64,000 nucleotides of DNA from Photobacterium pectinilyticum (GCF_024357955.1 NZ_JANEYT010000012.1:35441-99440); one strand, 5' to 3'. Counted from the stretch's first letter, positions 1 through 8,473 are shown. Notes: a model not told the origin generated them from the sequence alone. Made by a program: numbers and translations.

Positions 1-537
1 AAAGCCGATCCCATGCTGCGCCATAATGTGACTCAATGGCGGTTTGAATTGCTCAAGATTGGCTTTATGCAGCTGGGCTATTCCCTTTCAGCTGCGGAAC
101 AGGCCGCTGGCGAAGGGGTCGCGGTGGTTCTTGAGGTCAGAAATCAAGTGGATGTCCCTGCAGAAACGCACCGGGTATTGGCGATGCTCAAGCAACAGTT
201 GCCGCTAGTGGCGATTACCAATGGCAATGTCGATGCGGAAAAAATCGGGCTCGCGCAGTATTTTGATGGGGTGCTGATGGCGGGCCGTGATGGATTAGCC
301 AAACCTGAGCCCGATTTGTTTGTCAGCGCGGCGGTAGATCTAGGCATCCCCCCGAGTGATATTCTCCATATTGGCGATCACTTGGTGACCGATGTCGGTG
401 GCGCCAAGCAAAACGGTTTCAAGGCCTGCTGGTTCAATGATCAGCTCCGTGTGCTGAGTCGTGAGCCACGCGCCAAGTGGCTACCGGATGTCGAAATCAG
501 CCAGCTGTCACAGCTGTTGGCATTGGTGTCTGAGTGA
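1..537 (+). CDS. yigB: YigB-like HAD-family phosphatase, 5' end cut off by the window
   Basis: The reading frame is open from base 1, so the true start lies upstream. About 178 residues of a roughly 240-residue family are present. The visible part has the HAD motif II region (VAITNGN), the motif III lysine (GLAKPEP) and the motif IV acidic pair (HIGDHLVTDVGGA), as in YigB, a phosphatase of the riboflavin pathway intermediate 5-amino-6-(5-phosphoribitylamino)uracil in E. coli. The nucleophile motif DxDxT would be in the missing N-terminus. In E. coli yigB lies directly before uvrD; here a minus-strand operon separates them. Family assignment is firm; the substrate is inferred from homology and synteny. 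Confidence 0.85.
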   Translation, partial: KADPMLRHNVTQWRFELLKIGFMQLGYSLSAAEQAAGEGVAVVLEVRNQVDVPAETHRVLAMLKQQLPLVAITNGNVDAEKIGLAQYFDGVLMAGRDGLAKPEPDLFVSAAVDLGIPPSDILHIGDHLVTDVGGAKQNGFKACWFNDQLRVLSREPRAKWLPDVEISQLSQLLALVSE

Positions 538-574
538 GGCAAACCCACATATAGCCGGTTATTTGAGCGATCAA

Positions 575-600
575 AAAAGGGACAGCATGCTGTCCCTTTT
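575..600. terminator. Bidirectional terminator between yigB and the bufferin operon
   Basis: A perfect 13-bp palindromic arm pair (AAAAGGGACAGCA / TGCTGTCCCTTTT) has T-runs on both strands. It sits between two converging genes and can end both yigB and the minus-strand operon. Confidence 0.85.
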
Positions 601-631
601 CTGTCTTTATCTGTTTCGCCCTGAAATAGGT

Positions 632-1087
632 TTACTGCAATAAAGACTGCTTCGGCTTGCTGCTGATGAGATGGTCGACAGAAATCATCCCGGCGCCCCA
701 GAACACGTTGATCAGCATCATCATGCCCCATAACTGGTGGTCGAAGAAGCCCTTCTCCCACAGCAGCGGGTAGGACACTACCGCAATGATATTGAATACG
801 AACAGTGCCAGTGCCATTGGTCGGGTGAACAAGCCGAGTGCCAAGAAAACGGGCAGGATCAGCTCGGCTGCCGTGCCCGAATAGGCGGCGAATTGCCAGG
901 GGAACAGGGGCACTTGGTATTCATACTCGAACAGGTAAAGGGTGCTGTCCCAACTGCTGTATTTCACCATCCCGGACTTGAAAAATACCCATGCCACCCA
1001 CAGTCGGGTGAACAGCAGGAACAGAGGGATCAGGGGCTCGGTGATCCGCTGGGCCGTGATATCGATTTGTTTGAGAAAATTCAGCAT
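632..1087 (-). CDS. DoxX-family membrane protein of the bufferin operon (BufD-like)
   Basis: A protein of about 151 residues with four predicted hydrophobic segments (near residues 20-35, 60-80, 83-103 and 120-137), typical of DoxX/SURF4-like membrane proteins. It is the last gene of the operon and overlaps the end of the preceding gene: the ATG shares bases with that gene's stop, which suggests translational coupling. I chose the ATG at 1087 because GAGGGAG lies about 7 bases upstream; a GTG at 1093 is an alternative. DoxX proteins are often found in MNIO/bufferin operons; their role there is unclear, perhaps redox or membrane support of precursor maturation. Function is inferred from context. 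Confidence 0.75.
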   Translation of the reverse strand: MLNFLKQIDITAQRITEPLIPLFLLFTRLWVAWVFFKSGMVKYSSWDSTLYLFEYEYQVPLFPWQFAAYSGTAAELILPVFLALGLFTRPMALALFVFNIIAVVSYPLLWEKGFFDHQLWGMMMLINVFWGAGMISVDHLISSKPKQSLLQ

Positions 1088-1869
1088 GCACACTCTCCCT
1101 CAGGCAAGCCGTGGATACGGGTGAAAAGTTGTTGTTGGATCAGCTCGCCTAGAATGGCCAGCATGGTACCGTCAGCGTCGCCCAATGCACGACCTTGCTG
1201 GCACAGGTGTAACAAAGCTGTCGCCGTCGTGGTTGTTGCCATCACCAGCATACCTTGTGAGCGGTGCTGGATAATGACCGACTCCGGCTGATTCATATCA
1301 ATCGGCTCAACCTGATCATCGGTGATCATCTGCCACAGGCTGGCGACAGGGTAATGGGCATCGAAGCTGTAGATAGGCTCAGCAACTTCCATTACCAACT
1401 GAGGCAGGTTGTCCTCGGTGATCAGTGTTAGTTGCTCGAACGGAAAATCTGTACTGACCGGAGCATGCTGGCTAGCTCGGTCGACAAGCCACTCCAACTG
1501 GGCCAGTTCGGCTAGATAAGGAACCGCCTCAATTACTGACGGCTGGCCGGAAATTGTATCGGCAAAGCCGTCGCCGTAATCGGTCACATTGCCTTCCCCT
1601 AGCGGGTAGGCCAGTACATGCTGGCGGGCGAGTTGGGCGAAACACTCGTCACCGACCACGGCCTTGCAGCATGGATAGGAGGCTTCCAGCACTTCCGACA
1701 GGCTGATAATAAAGTTGTTACGGTAGATTTGTATCAGTTGTTCCGGGGCAAACTGACCGGTCGTAACGGTTTCATTAGCAGGGCTTGGCCGGTAGTGCAG
1801 CGCTTCGGCGAAATCCTGTTGTAGTTTATGTAGTTGGTGCGGCTTTTTAGGCTGCGGAGATCCCATCAT
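1081..1869 (-). CDS. bufC: DUF2063 protein, partner of the MNIO enzyme (BufC/HvfC-like)
   Basis: About 262 residues. The N-terminal part (QQDFAEALHY, then ETVTTGQFAPEQLIQIYRNN) is characteristic of the DUF2063 putative DNA-binding domain family, followed by a second helical/beta domain. In MNIO RiPP clusters such a protein binds the precursor and delivers it to the DUF692 enzyme. A longer reading frame opens at 1953, but GGAGGAGG directly precedes the ATG pair at 1869/1866, so the start is there and the gene overlaps the end of bufB by about 23 bases. Name by analogy with described bufferin operons. Confidence 0.8.
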   Translation of the reverse strand: MMGSPQPKKPHQLHKLQQDFAEALHYRPSPANETVTTGQFAPEQLIQIYRNNFIISLSEVLEASYPCCKAVVGDECFAQLARQHVLAYPLGEGNVTDYGDGFADTISGQPSVIEAVPYLAELAQLEWLVDRASQHAPVSTDFPFEQLTLITEDNLPQLVMEVAEPIYSFDAHYPVASLWQMITDDQVEPIDMNQPESVIIQHRSQGMLVMATTTTATALLHLCQQGRALGDADGTMLAILGELIQQQLFTRIHGLPEGECAC

Positions 1870-2716
1870 TGGCCTCCTCCGCAATAATGTATCGCGCCTT
1901 GTCGGCTTCCCCAAGTAGCACGTCGAGCGCAGGAATATCGAGATCCCATTCAATCAGCGTTGGCACCCCGCCAAGCGCGGTGAAGTGCTGGCGTACCCAC
2001 TGGCGATAGAGTTGCCATACTGGTTCGCTAACGGGTTTGCTGTGGGTGTCTATCCATATTTCGCCTTGTTCGAACTGTTTGACGGTAAAGCCCGCCAGGT
2101 GGATCTCTTTAACCGTGCGAGGGTCAATAGCATCCAGATAGGTTTGGCAATCGAAGCCGTGGTTGAAACTGCTGACGTAGATGTTGTTGAGGTCGAGCAG
2201 CAAACCGCATCCGGTGCGTTGTTGGACAGCTCGCAGAAATTCCCATTCCGGAATCGTGGAGTGGTTGAAACTCAGGTAACTGGATGGGTTCTCGACCAAG
2301 AGCTGACGGCCGAGCGTGTCTTGTACTTGTTCAACCTTGTGGCAGAAGTGGGCCAGTGCCTCCTCGGTATAGGGCAGGGGCAACAGATCATTGAAGTACT
2401 GACCGTCAACCGAACTCCAGCTGAGGTGGTCGGATACCGCAATCGGGTCTATTTCATCCACGAGCTGCTTGAGCCGGGATAGGTGCTGTTTATCCAGCGC
2501 ATCGGCAGAGCCGAGAGACATCCCGACCCCATGGCAGCTGATCGGGTAGTGGTTGGCAATGTCCCTGAGTTGCTGGCGGGCCGTCGAGTGAGGCGTAAAA
2601 AAATTCTCGCTGTGGATTTCCAGCCAGCTGATATCTGGCTTGTCGGCGAGAAATTGATGGATGTGGGGGGAGCGAAGCCCCACCCCTACCATCTTGTCAG
2701 GAGACAACCTGCTCAA
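1847..2716 (-). CDS. bufB: DUF692 multinuclear non-haem iron oxidative enzyme (MNIO), BufB-like
   Basis: A 289-residue TIM-barrel protein of the DUF692/MNIO family. Conserved putative iron ligands are visible in order: LEIHSENFF, SCHGVGMSLGS, VSDHLSW, LLVENPSSYL, LLLDLNNIYV, EIHLAGF, DTHSKPV and LIEWD. MNIO enzymes oxidise cysteine side chains of ribosomal peptides; BufB enzymes of Caulobacter install thiooxazoles in bufferin precursors. The frame starts with a TTG right after the stop of the upstream precursor gene, with AGAGG about 8 bases before it; the ATG eight codons later (MVGVGLRSPH) is another possible start. Adjacent to two precursor genes and to bufC. Family is certain; the chemistry on these precursors is inferred. 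Confidence 0.88.
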   Translation of the reverse strand: MSRLSPDKMVGVGLRSPHIHQFLADKPDISWLEIHSENFFTPHSTARQQLRDIANHYPISCHGVGMSLGSADALDKQHLSRLKQLVDEIDPIAVSDHLSWSSVDGQYFNDLLPLPYTEEALAHFCHKVEQVQDTLGRQLLVENPSSYLSFNHSTIPEWEFLRAVQQRTGCGLLLDLNNIYVSSFNHGFDCQTYLDAIDPRTVKEIHLAGFTVKQFEQGEIWIDTHSKPVSEPVWQLYRQWVRQHFTALGGVPTLIEWDLDIPALDVLLGEADKARYIIAEEANDGISAA

Positions 2717-2977
2717 TTACTCGGCCTCTTTAGAACTACCGGCCAAGCGATCGCAAAGGCCTTTAGGCACCATGACGAAAGCATCTTTCTGGCCATCGGT
2801 TTTCGAGGTGCCGGCACAAGAGCTGGTTTTGGTCGCACAGTCATTTTTACCGGCTTTGACCACCCCGTAGCATTTTTCCTTTTCTGCCGCGACGGCCACA
2901 GAAGGTGTTAGTGCCGTACCCGCAAGGGCAAGTAAACCAGAAACCGCAGTAGCAACAGCAAGATTAGACTTTTTCAT
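2717..2977 (-). CDS. bufA: Bufferin-type precursor peptide, second copy (DUF2282/BufA1-like)
   Basis: An 86-residue protein with a Sec signal peptide (MKKSNLAVATAVSGLLALAG ... AVA-AE) and a mature region with four cysteines (KEKCYGV, KNDCAT, SSCAGT, KGLCDRL). This pattern fits DUF2282, the class-1 bufferin precursors, in which the MNIO enzyme modifies cysteines and the product binds copper. The mature part from EKEKC to DRLAG is identical to the upstream copy at 3025-3291; only the signal peptide and the last few residues (SSKEAE) differ. It directly abuts bufB. Metal specificity here is inferred. Confidence 0.85.
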   Translation of the reverse strand: MKKSNLAVATAVSGLLALAGTALTPSVAVAAEKEKCYGVVKAGKNDCATKTSSCAGTSKTDGQKDAFVMVPKGLCDRLAGSSKEAE

Positions 2978-3024
2978 AATGATTCCTTCATTTGAGTGTT
3001 ATCAAGTTGGTAGGTGATTAAAGG

Positions 3025-3291
3025 TTATGATGAGCTGGTTGAGCCGCCAGCAAGACGATCACACAAGCCTTTAGGAACCATCACGAATGCATCTTTCTGG
3101 CCGTCGGTTTTTGAGGTACCGGCACAAGAGCTGGTTTTGGTGGCACAGTCATTCTTGCCTGCCTTGACTACGCCGTAGCACTTTTCTTTTTCCTCAGCAG
3201 CGACCGCGGCGGTGGTGGTCATGGCGGTTCCGGCTAGTGCAATCAGGCCTGTTACTGCAGTCGCGAGTGCAATGTTGGTGGTCTTTTTCAT
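3025..3291 (-). CDS. bufA: Bufferin-type precursor peptide, first copy (DUF2282/BufA1-like)
   Basis: An 88-residue secreted peptide precursor and the first gene of the minus-strand operon. The signal peptide ([20 protein letters not shown], ending near AAVAA) is followed by the four-Cys core [26 protein letters not shown] and [11 protein letters not shown], then a Ser/Thr tail. The start has AGAGGA about 6 bases upstream. It is 47 bases from the second copy, so the pair is a tandem duplication. Expected to be exported and modified by BufB/BufC; described bufferins protect against copper. No experimental inference is possible from sequence alone. Confidence 0.85.
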   Translation of the reverse strand: MKKTTNIALATAVTGLIALAGTAMTTTAAVAAEEKEKCYGVVKAGKNDCATKTSSCAGTSKTDGQKDAFVMVPKGLCDRLAGGSTSSS

Positions 3292-3317
3292 GTTTAATCC
3301 TCTTAAATACGCTGACT

Positions 3318-3335
3318 GTTGCAGGAAAATGCAAC
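3318..3335 (-). promoter_or_regulatory. Inverted repeat in the bufferin operon promoter region
   Basis: GTTGCA and TGCAAC are separated by 6 bases, 27 bases before the first bufA start codon. A GGAAAC element lies just upstream on the minus strand and could belong to an extracytoplasmic sigma factor promoter, but no convincing -10 partner at standard spacing was found. The rest of 3336-3580 is AT-rich and holds no gene that I can support. Confidence 0.35.
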
Positions 3336-3590
3336 GTTTCCTTTTGGGTTAACTGACACCTTGTTGGTGCTCTCGGTACATAAGAAAGGGCGAGTTAGGA
3401 ATAACTTTCATGCTTTCTTAATTTTTTTAACTTTTCGTTAACTTTGTGTAGTTCCAAGCATAGAACAAAACAATCTGGCAAGAGGTTGATAAGGTGAAAT
3501 TTTTGTCACGCTTTATTGATGGGTTTGTCATCTGTTGGCTGGGTGGTGTGGCAGAGGGGAGGTTTCTCGCATCACGGTGGGCTTTGTGGT

Positions 3591-3620
3591 TATAATCATC
3601 ACCATTGTATAAATAACCAG
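3591..3620 (+). promoter_or_regulatory. uvrD promoter -10 and LexA-like SOS box
   Basis: TATAAT at 3591-3596 is a good -10 element. At 3605-3620 lies TTGT-N8-CCAG with an AT-rich centre, matching 6 of 8 bases of the LexA consensus CTGT-N8-ACAG; the E. coli uvrD box also ends in CCAG, as I recall. It sits 10 bases before the uvrD start, where bound LexA would block transcription. Confidence 0.6.
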
Positions 3621-3629
3621 TAGAGAGCG

Positions 3630-5801
3630 ATGGACGTTTCACTTCTGTTAGATGGCCTAAATGACAAGCAACGCGAGGCGGTGGCGGCACCGTTGGGTAA
3701 CCACCTGGTTTTGGCCGGCGCCGGGAGTGGTAAAACCCGGGTTTTGGTCCATCGCATTGCCTGGTTGATGACGATAGAGCAAGCCTCGCCTTACTCCATC
3801 ATGTCGGTAACCTTTACCAACAAGGCAGCCGCTGAGATGCGCGGCCGGATCAATGAGTTGATGCACGGTTCGTCGGCAGGTATGTGGAACGGCACCTTCC
3901 ATGGCCTGTGTCACCGCATGCTGCGCGCCCACTATTTGGATGCCAACTTGCCGGAAGATTTCAATATCCTCGATTCTGACGATCAGATGCGTTTGATGCG
4001 CCGTTTAATCAAGGCCCAGAATCTTGACGAGAAGCAGTGGCCGGCCCGCCAGGCAGTGTGGTATGTCAATGGCAAGAAAGACGAAGGTCTGCGTCCACAG
4101 CACATTGACTCGTTCAATGACCCGGTCGAGCAAACCTGGCTGCGTCTTTATACTGCCTATCAGGAAGCATGTGATCGTGCTGGTTTGGTCGATTTCGCCG
4201 AGTTGCTATTGCGTGCCTTCGAGTTGCTGCAGCGTAGCAAGCATATCCGTGAACACTATCAGGCTCGCTTTAAGCACATTCTGGTGGATGAATTCCAGGA
4301 TACCAACAACATCCAGTTTGCCTGGTTGCGCCTGATGGCCGGTCCGGACTGTAATGTGATGATTGTGGGTGATGATGACCAGTCAATTTACGGCTGGCGT
4401 GGCGCCAAGGTGGAGAACATCCAGCGCTTCCTCAATGATTTCAAGGGGGCTAGTTCGATCTTCCTTGAGCAAAACTACCGTTCGACCGCTAACATCCTGA
4501 AAGCGGCCAATGGCTTGATCGCCAACAACAACGAGCGAATGGGCAAGAATCTGTGGACCGATGGTGCTGAAGGTGAGCTGATCTCTATTTATTCGGCCTT
4601 CAACGAGCTCGATGAAGCCCGCTTTGTGGTTGGCAAAATCAAAGAGCTGCGCGATCAGGGCGGAGCCTTGAGCGATGCAGCCATGCTTTATCGTAGCAAT
4701 GCCCAGTCGCGGGTATTGGAAGAAGCGTTGATCCAGTCGGGAATGCCGTATCGGATTTATGGCGGTATGCGTTTCTTCGAGCGTCAGGAAATCAAAGATT
4801 CCCTGTCGTATTTGCGACTGATTGCCAACCGTAATGATGATGCCTCGTTTGAGCGGGTAGTGAATACCCCGACCCGTGGCTTGGGCGATCGCACACTGGA
4901 AACAATCCGCATGACAGCCCGTGACCGCGGAGCGACCATGTGGCAAGCCAGTGTTGCCTTGCTGGAAGAGCAAGTGCTGGCTGGCCGTGCAGCCAATTCG
5001 CTGCGCCGCTTTATCGAACTGGTCAATGCTCTGGAAGATGATACCCGCGAGCTGCCGCTGTATCAGCAAACCGATGAAGTGATCCGTAATTCTGGCCTAC
5101 GTGCGATGTACGAGCAGGAAAAAGGCGAGAAAGCCCAGGCACGAATCGAAAACCTTGAGGAACTGGTCACCGCAACCCGCCAGTTCGAGATCCCGGAAGA
5201 AGCCGAGGAGATGAGCCCGTTGTCGGCGTTCTTGTCCCATGCTGCGCTGGAAGCGGGCGAAGGTCAGGCTGATGAGTTCGATGATGCTGTCCAGCTGATG
5301 ACCATGCACAGTGCCAAGGGGTTGGAATTCCCGGTGGTATTTATGGTTGGCGTCGAAGAAGGGATGTTCCCGAGTTCGCGCACTACCGAGGAAGTGGGCC
5401 GCTTGGAAGAGGAGCGCCGCTTGTGCTACGTGGGTATGACCCGTGCTATGCAGAAGCTCTACATTTCCTATGCGGAGATGCGTCGTTTGTACGGCAAGGA
5501 CAACTTCCATAAACCGTCGCGTTTTATCCGCGAGATCCCGGAAGAGTTTATCGAAGAAGTACGGATGAAGGCCAAGGTGTCACGACCTGCCAGCAGCGGT
5601 CGCTTCAGCCAGACCCAGGTCAACGATAACTTTAACCAAACGGGTTATACCCTTGGTCAGCGGGTCAAGCACCCGAAATTTGGTGAGGGGACCATCATCA
5701 ACTTTGAGGGAAGCGGTGCCCAGAGCCGGGTACAGGTAGCCTTCAATGGTGAGGGCATCAAATGGTTGGTGACCCAATATGCCAAGCTTGAGCCGATGTA
5801 A
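3630..5801 (+). CDS. uvrD: DNA helicase II, UvrD
   Basis: A 723-residue SF1A helicase, close to the usual 720. Motifs in order: N-terminal Q-motif (LNDKQREAV), Walker A AGSGKT at residues 31-36, motif Ia (TFTNKAAAEMRGR), Walker B VDEFQDTN near 220, motif III GDDDQSIYGWRG near 247, motif IV QNYRST, motif V (MTMHSAKGLEFPVVF) near 560 and motif VI (YVGMTRAMQKLY). The C-terminal Tudor-like tail (GQRVKHPKFGEGTI) is intact. It unwinds DNA 3'-5' in nucleotide excision and mismatch repair. Likely SOS-regulated through the upstream LexA-like box. It stands alone, with a terminator behind it. Confidence 0.98.
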   Translation: MDVSLLLDGLNDKQREAVAAPLGNHLVLAGAGSGKTRVLVHRIAWLMTIEQASPYSIMSVTFTNKAAAEMRGRINELMHGSSAGMWNGTFHGLCHRMLRAHYLDANLPEDFNILDSDDQMRLMRRLIKAQNLDEKQWPARQAVWYVNGKKDEGLRPQHIDSFNDPVEQTWLRLYTAYQEACDRAGLVDFAELLLRAFELLQRSKHIREHYQARFKHILVDEFQDTNNIQFAWLRLMAGPDCNVMIVGDDDQSIYGWRGAKVENIQRFLNDFKGASSIFLEQNYRSTANILKAANGLIANNNERMGKNLWTDGAEGELISIYSAFNELDEARFVVGKIKELRDQGGALSDAAMLYRSNAQSRVLEEALIQSGMPYRIYGGMRFFERQEIKDSLSYLRLIANRNDDASFERVVNTPTRGLGDRTLETIRMTARDRGATMWQASVALLEEQVLAGRAANSLRRFIELVNALEDDTRELPLYQQTDEVIRNSGLRAMYEQEKGEKAQARIENLEELVTATRQFEIPEEAEEMSPLSAFLSHAALEAGEGQADEFDDAVQLMTMHSAKGLEFPVVFMVGVEEGMFPSSRTTEEVGRLEEERRLCYVGMTRAMQKLYISYAEMRRLYGKDNFHKPSRFIREIPEEFIEEVRMKAKVSRPASSGRFSQTQVNDNFNQTGYTLGQRVKHPKFGEGTIINFEGSGAQSRVQVAFNGEGIKWLVTQYAKLEPM

Positions 5802-5852
5802 ACGCTCAAAAGAGCAATCGCTGGTTCGATGTTAGTCAAATGACGAAAACAC

Positions 5853-5881
5853 AACCCGTGGCATCTGCCACGGGTTTTTTT
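5853..5881 (+). terminator. uvrD rho-independent terminator
   Basis: An 11-bp perfect stem (AACCCGTGGCA / TGCCACGGGTT) with a very small loop is followed by a run of T. It lies between the converging uvrD and ggt genes; on the minus strand the T-run is weaker. Confidence 0.9.
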
Positions 5882-5922
5882 ATGCCGGTTTACTCAGTGG
5901 TGCTGTGTATCCAGCGGTGATC

Positions 5923-7692
5923 TTATTTTGCGATGACTTTGCCTTCTCGGCGCGGATCGGCAGCACCGGTCAGGTTTTTGCTGTTGAGCTTGATGGCCTG
6001 AACACCAGAGTTGAGCTCCTTGACCTGTACCTCGAAGCCGAGGGTTTCCAGCTGTGGCGCCCAGCTTTCTGCATCGGTACCGGCTTCCAGCTCAAACGGG
6101 CCGAAGCGGTTGTTCATGTTAGGCAGGTTGATGGCTTGTTGCAGCTCCAGCCCCCAATCGAGGTGGGCGACTAGGGTCTTGGCAACGTAACCAATGATTT
6201 GACTGCCGCCCGGTGAGCCGATAGCCAGGTAGGGCTTGCCTTTTTGCATCACGATGGTCGGTGCCATGGAGGATCGGGGGCGCTTGCCGGGCTCGACCCG
6301 GTTGGCAATCGGCTTGCCGTTGTCATGGCTACGGAAGGAAAAGTCGGTCAGCTCGTTGTTGAGCAAAAAGCCGCGCACCATTACCCGGGAGCCAAACCCG
6401 TTCTCGATGGTGGTGGTCATGGAAATCACGTTACGGTTCTTATCGACGATTGAAAAGTGACTGGTCGAGGGCAGCTCGATTGATTCATCCATGGCATAGC
6501 GCATGGCGTGATCCCACTGCGGGGTGCCCGCTTCGGCTTTGGCCAAGGTTTTGTCCGTGTTGAGCAAGGCTGCCCGCTGTTGGAGGTAGTCACCCGCTAG
6601 CAACCCCTTGGTGGGCATTGGTACATAATCGCTGTCGGCCATATAGTGACCGCGGTCGGCAAAGGCGAGGCGGGAGGCATCGCCGAGCAAGCGCCAGCTG
6701 GTCAGGTTGTCCGGCCCCAACTCCGCAAGCGGATAGTGGCTGAGCATTCCCATGATCTGACCCAGCGTCAGGGCGCCAGAGCTTGGTGGCCCCATCCCGC
6801 AGATCTCGTACTGGCGGTAAGGCGCGCAGATGGCAGGCCGCTCCTTGACCTGATAAGTGGCGAGATCCATGGTGCTGAGGACGCCCGGGTTGCCAGGTGC
6901 CGTACGTACCGCCTTGACGATATCTTTGGCTATCTCGCCGGTGTAGAAGGCGCTGGCTCCGCGCTCGGCGATTTGGCGCAAGGTATCGGCATATTCCTGG
7001 TTCTTCAGCGTTTGGCCGGCCTGAATCGGTGAGCCATCGTTATTGAAGAAATAGGCTTTGGTTGCCTCGAAGCGTTGCAGGTGGGTTTGGTCTTTTTCGA
7101 CCAGTGACGCCAACCTTGGGCTGACGGTGAAGCCGTCTTTGGCAAGCTGGATCGCTGGTTCGAACAGTTTCTTCCAATCCAATTTACCGTGACGCTGATG
7201 GGTATACCACATCAGTCTGACGGTGCCCGGGGTGCCGACCGAGCGGCCACCGACGACGGCATCGAAGAATTGCAGAGGCTGGCCCTTGTTATCCTGAAAT
7301 AGCAGGGGAGTGACGGCGAACGGTGCCGTTTCTCGGCCATCAAAGGTGGTAAGGGCTGCCTTTTTTTGATCCCAATACACCATAAATGCTCCGCCACCGA
7401 TACCGGAGGATTGGGGCTCGGTCAGGCCCAGTACCAATTGGGTGGCGACCATGGCATCGATAGCGTTGCCGCCCTGACGTAAAATGTCAGCGCCGGCTTC
7501 ACTGGCGTATGGATTGGCAGAGGCGATCATCCAGTCTTTGCCCGTCACTGCTTTCTGTTCGGTGAGTCCGGTGGCAGCTTCCGGGGCGAGTTGATCCGTA
7601 CTTTGTTGGCTGTCTTTGGCAAAGGTGGATGTCGGCAGGGTCAGCAGGCAGGCTGACAATAGGACGACCCGGTGTCGGTGATTCCATTCCAT
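5923..7692 (-). CDS. ggt: Periplasmic gamma-glutamyltransferase
   Basis: A 589-residue Ntn-hydrolase precursor. A signal peptide (residues 1-25, ending STFA-K) is followed by the large-subunit motifs (DAMVATQLVLGLTEPQSSGI, then GGGAFMVYW, FDGRETAP). The autocleavage and nucleophile threonine is in PSTSHFSIVD near residue 410, after which the small subunit begins, with NNELTDFS and the GxxGGSQI (SPGGSQIIGYV) oxyanion/substrate region. It hydrolyses or transpeptidates glutathione and other gamma-glutamyl compounds in the periplasm. Single gene, converging on uvrD. The insertion of ggt between uvrD and rarD differs from E. coli. Confidence 0.96.
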   Translation of the reverse strand: MEWNHRHRVVLLSACLLTLPTSTFAKDSQQSTDQLAPEAATGLTEQKAVTGKDWMIASANPYASEAGADILRQGGNAIDAMVATQLVLGLTEPQSSGIGGGAFMVYWDQKKAALTTFDGRETAPFAVTPLLFQDNKGQPLQFFDAVVGGRSVGTPGTVRLMWYTHQRHGKLDWKKLFEPAIQLAKDGFTVSPRLASLVEKDQTHLQRFEATKAYFFNNDGSPIQAGQTLKNQEYADTLRQIAERGASAFYTGEIAKDIVKAVRTAPGNPGVLSTMDLATYQVKERPAICAPYRQYEICGMGPPSSGALTLGQIMGMLSHYPLAELGPDNLTSWRLLGDASRLAFADRGHYMADSDYVPMPTKGLLAGDYLQQRAALLNTDKTLAKAEAGTPQWDHAMRYAMDESIELPSTSHFSIVDKNRNVISMTTTIENGFGSRVMVRGFLLNNELTDFSFRSHDNGKPIANRVEPGKRPRSSMAPTIVMQKGKPYLAIGSPGGSQIIGYVAKTLVAHLDWGLELQQAINLPNMNNRFGPFELEAGTDAESWAPQLETLGFEVQVKELNSGVQAIKLNSKNLTGAADPRREGKVIAK

Positions 7693-7813
7693 GGGGGAGT
7701 ACTCCTTACTTAAGCTGTAGCTAGCCTAAGTAAGGTAAGTGGTGGTGTCTAACGGTTGACTGTTTTTTGTGCAGCGGGTCAACCTGTGTGAGGCATTCTA
7801 GTCGTCGCGTTGA

Positions 7814-8473
7814 CTACGCGATAATGCTGATCAGGATCAGGCTACCGATAAGGGTGAACAAGGCGCCACAGGTGGCATCAATCCATGGTGTCCATCGCTG
7901 CAGCTTTTGTTGTAGGCGAGCACCGGTCAATAGCCAGGCCAGCAGGGCAAACCACAGAAACGAGGTTCCCCACAACAAGCCGATTGCCGTCGCTTTGCCA
8001 CCCAAAGACATACTGGCGGGCACCAAGGTTGATAATAAGCTGATAAAGAAAACCAGAGCTTTGGGGTTGAGGATATTGGTGGTAAAGCCCTTGGCCAGTG
8101 CTTGTTTACGGTTAGCAAGCACTTGCTTATCTTGTTTGGCTGTTTGTTGTTCTGCTGGCTGATAGCGCTGCTGGTAGTGTTGCCACGTGCCTTTGAGCGC
8201 GCCGATCCCAAGCCACAGCAGGTAACTGCCGCCAGCAGCTTGCAGCAGTGTAAATAACATAGGGTGCTGGTGGATGAGCAAACTCGCACCGGTCAGGCTG
8301 AGGATAGAATGGAGCAGGATCCCCAATGACAAGCCGAGGGCGATCATAATCCCGGTCTGGCGGCCGTAGCGGCCGGCATTTTGTACCACCAAGGCGAAGT
8401 CGGGCCCCGGACTCATCAGGGCGACGATATGGACAGTTACCAGAGTGGCGAGGGTGGTCATTTCATTGATCAT
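7814..8473 (-). CDS. LysE/RhtB-family amino-acid exporter
   Basis: A 219-residue integral membrane protein with six hydrophobic segments. The N-terminal signature HIVALMSPGPDFALVVQNA and the later KGFTTNILNPKALVFF are hallmarks of the LysE/RhtB family. The sequence looks closest to RhtC, the threonine exporter, and in E. coli rhtC is near recQ, as here, but the substrate cannot be assigned from sequence. The ATG overlaps the rarD stop codon in an ATGA arrangement, so the two genes are translationally coupled. A start four codons later (MTTLATLV) is possible. Confidence 0.9.
   Translation of the reverse strand: MINEMTTLATLVTVHIVALMSPGPDFALVVQNAGRYGRQTGIMIALGLSLGILLHSILSLTGASLLIHQHPMLFTLLQAAGGSYLLWLGIGALKGTWQHYQQRYQPAEQQTAKQDKQVLANRKQALAKGFTTNILNPKALVFFISLLSTLVPASMSLGGKATAIGLLWGTSFLWFALLAWLLTGARLQQKLQRWTPWIDATCGALFTLIGSLILISIIA

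Noticed and set aside
4383..5069. 228-codon minus-strand frame inside uvrD
   Set aside because: Antisense shadow of a fully conserved helicase; no start signal or family motif.
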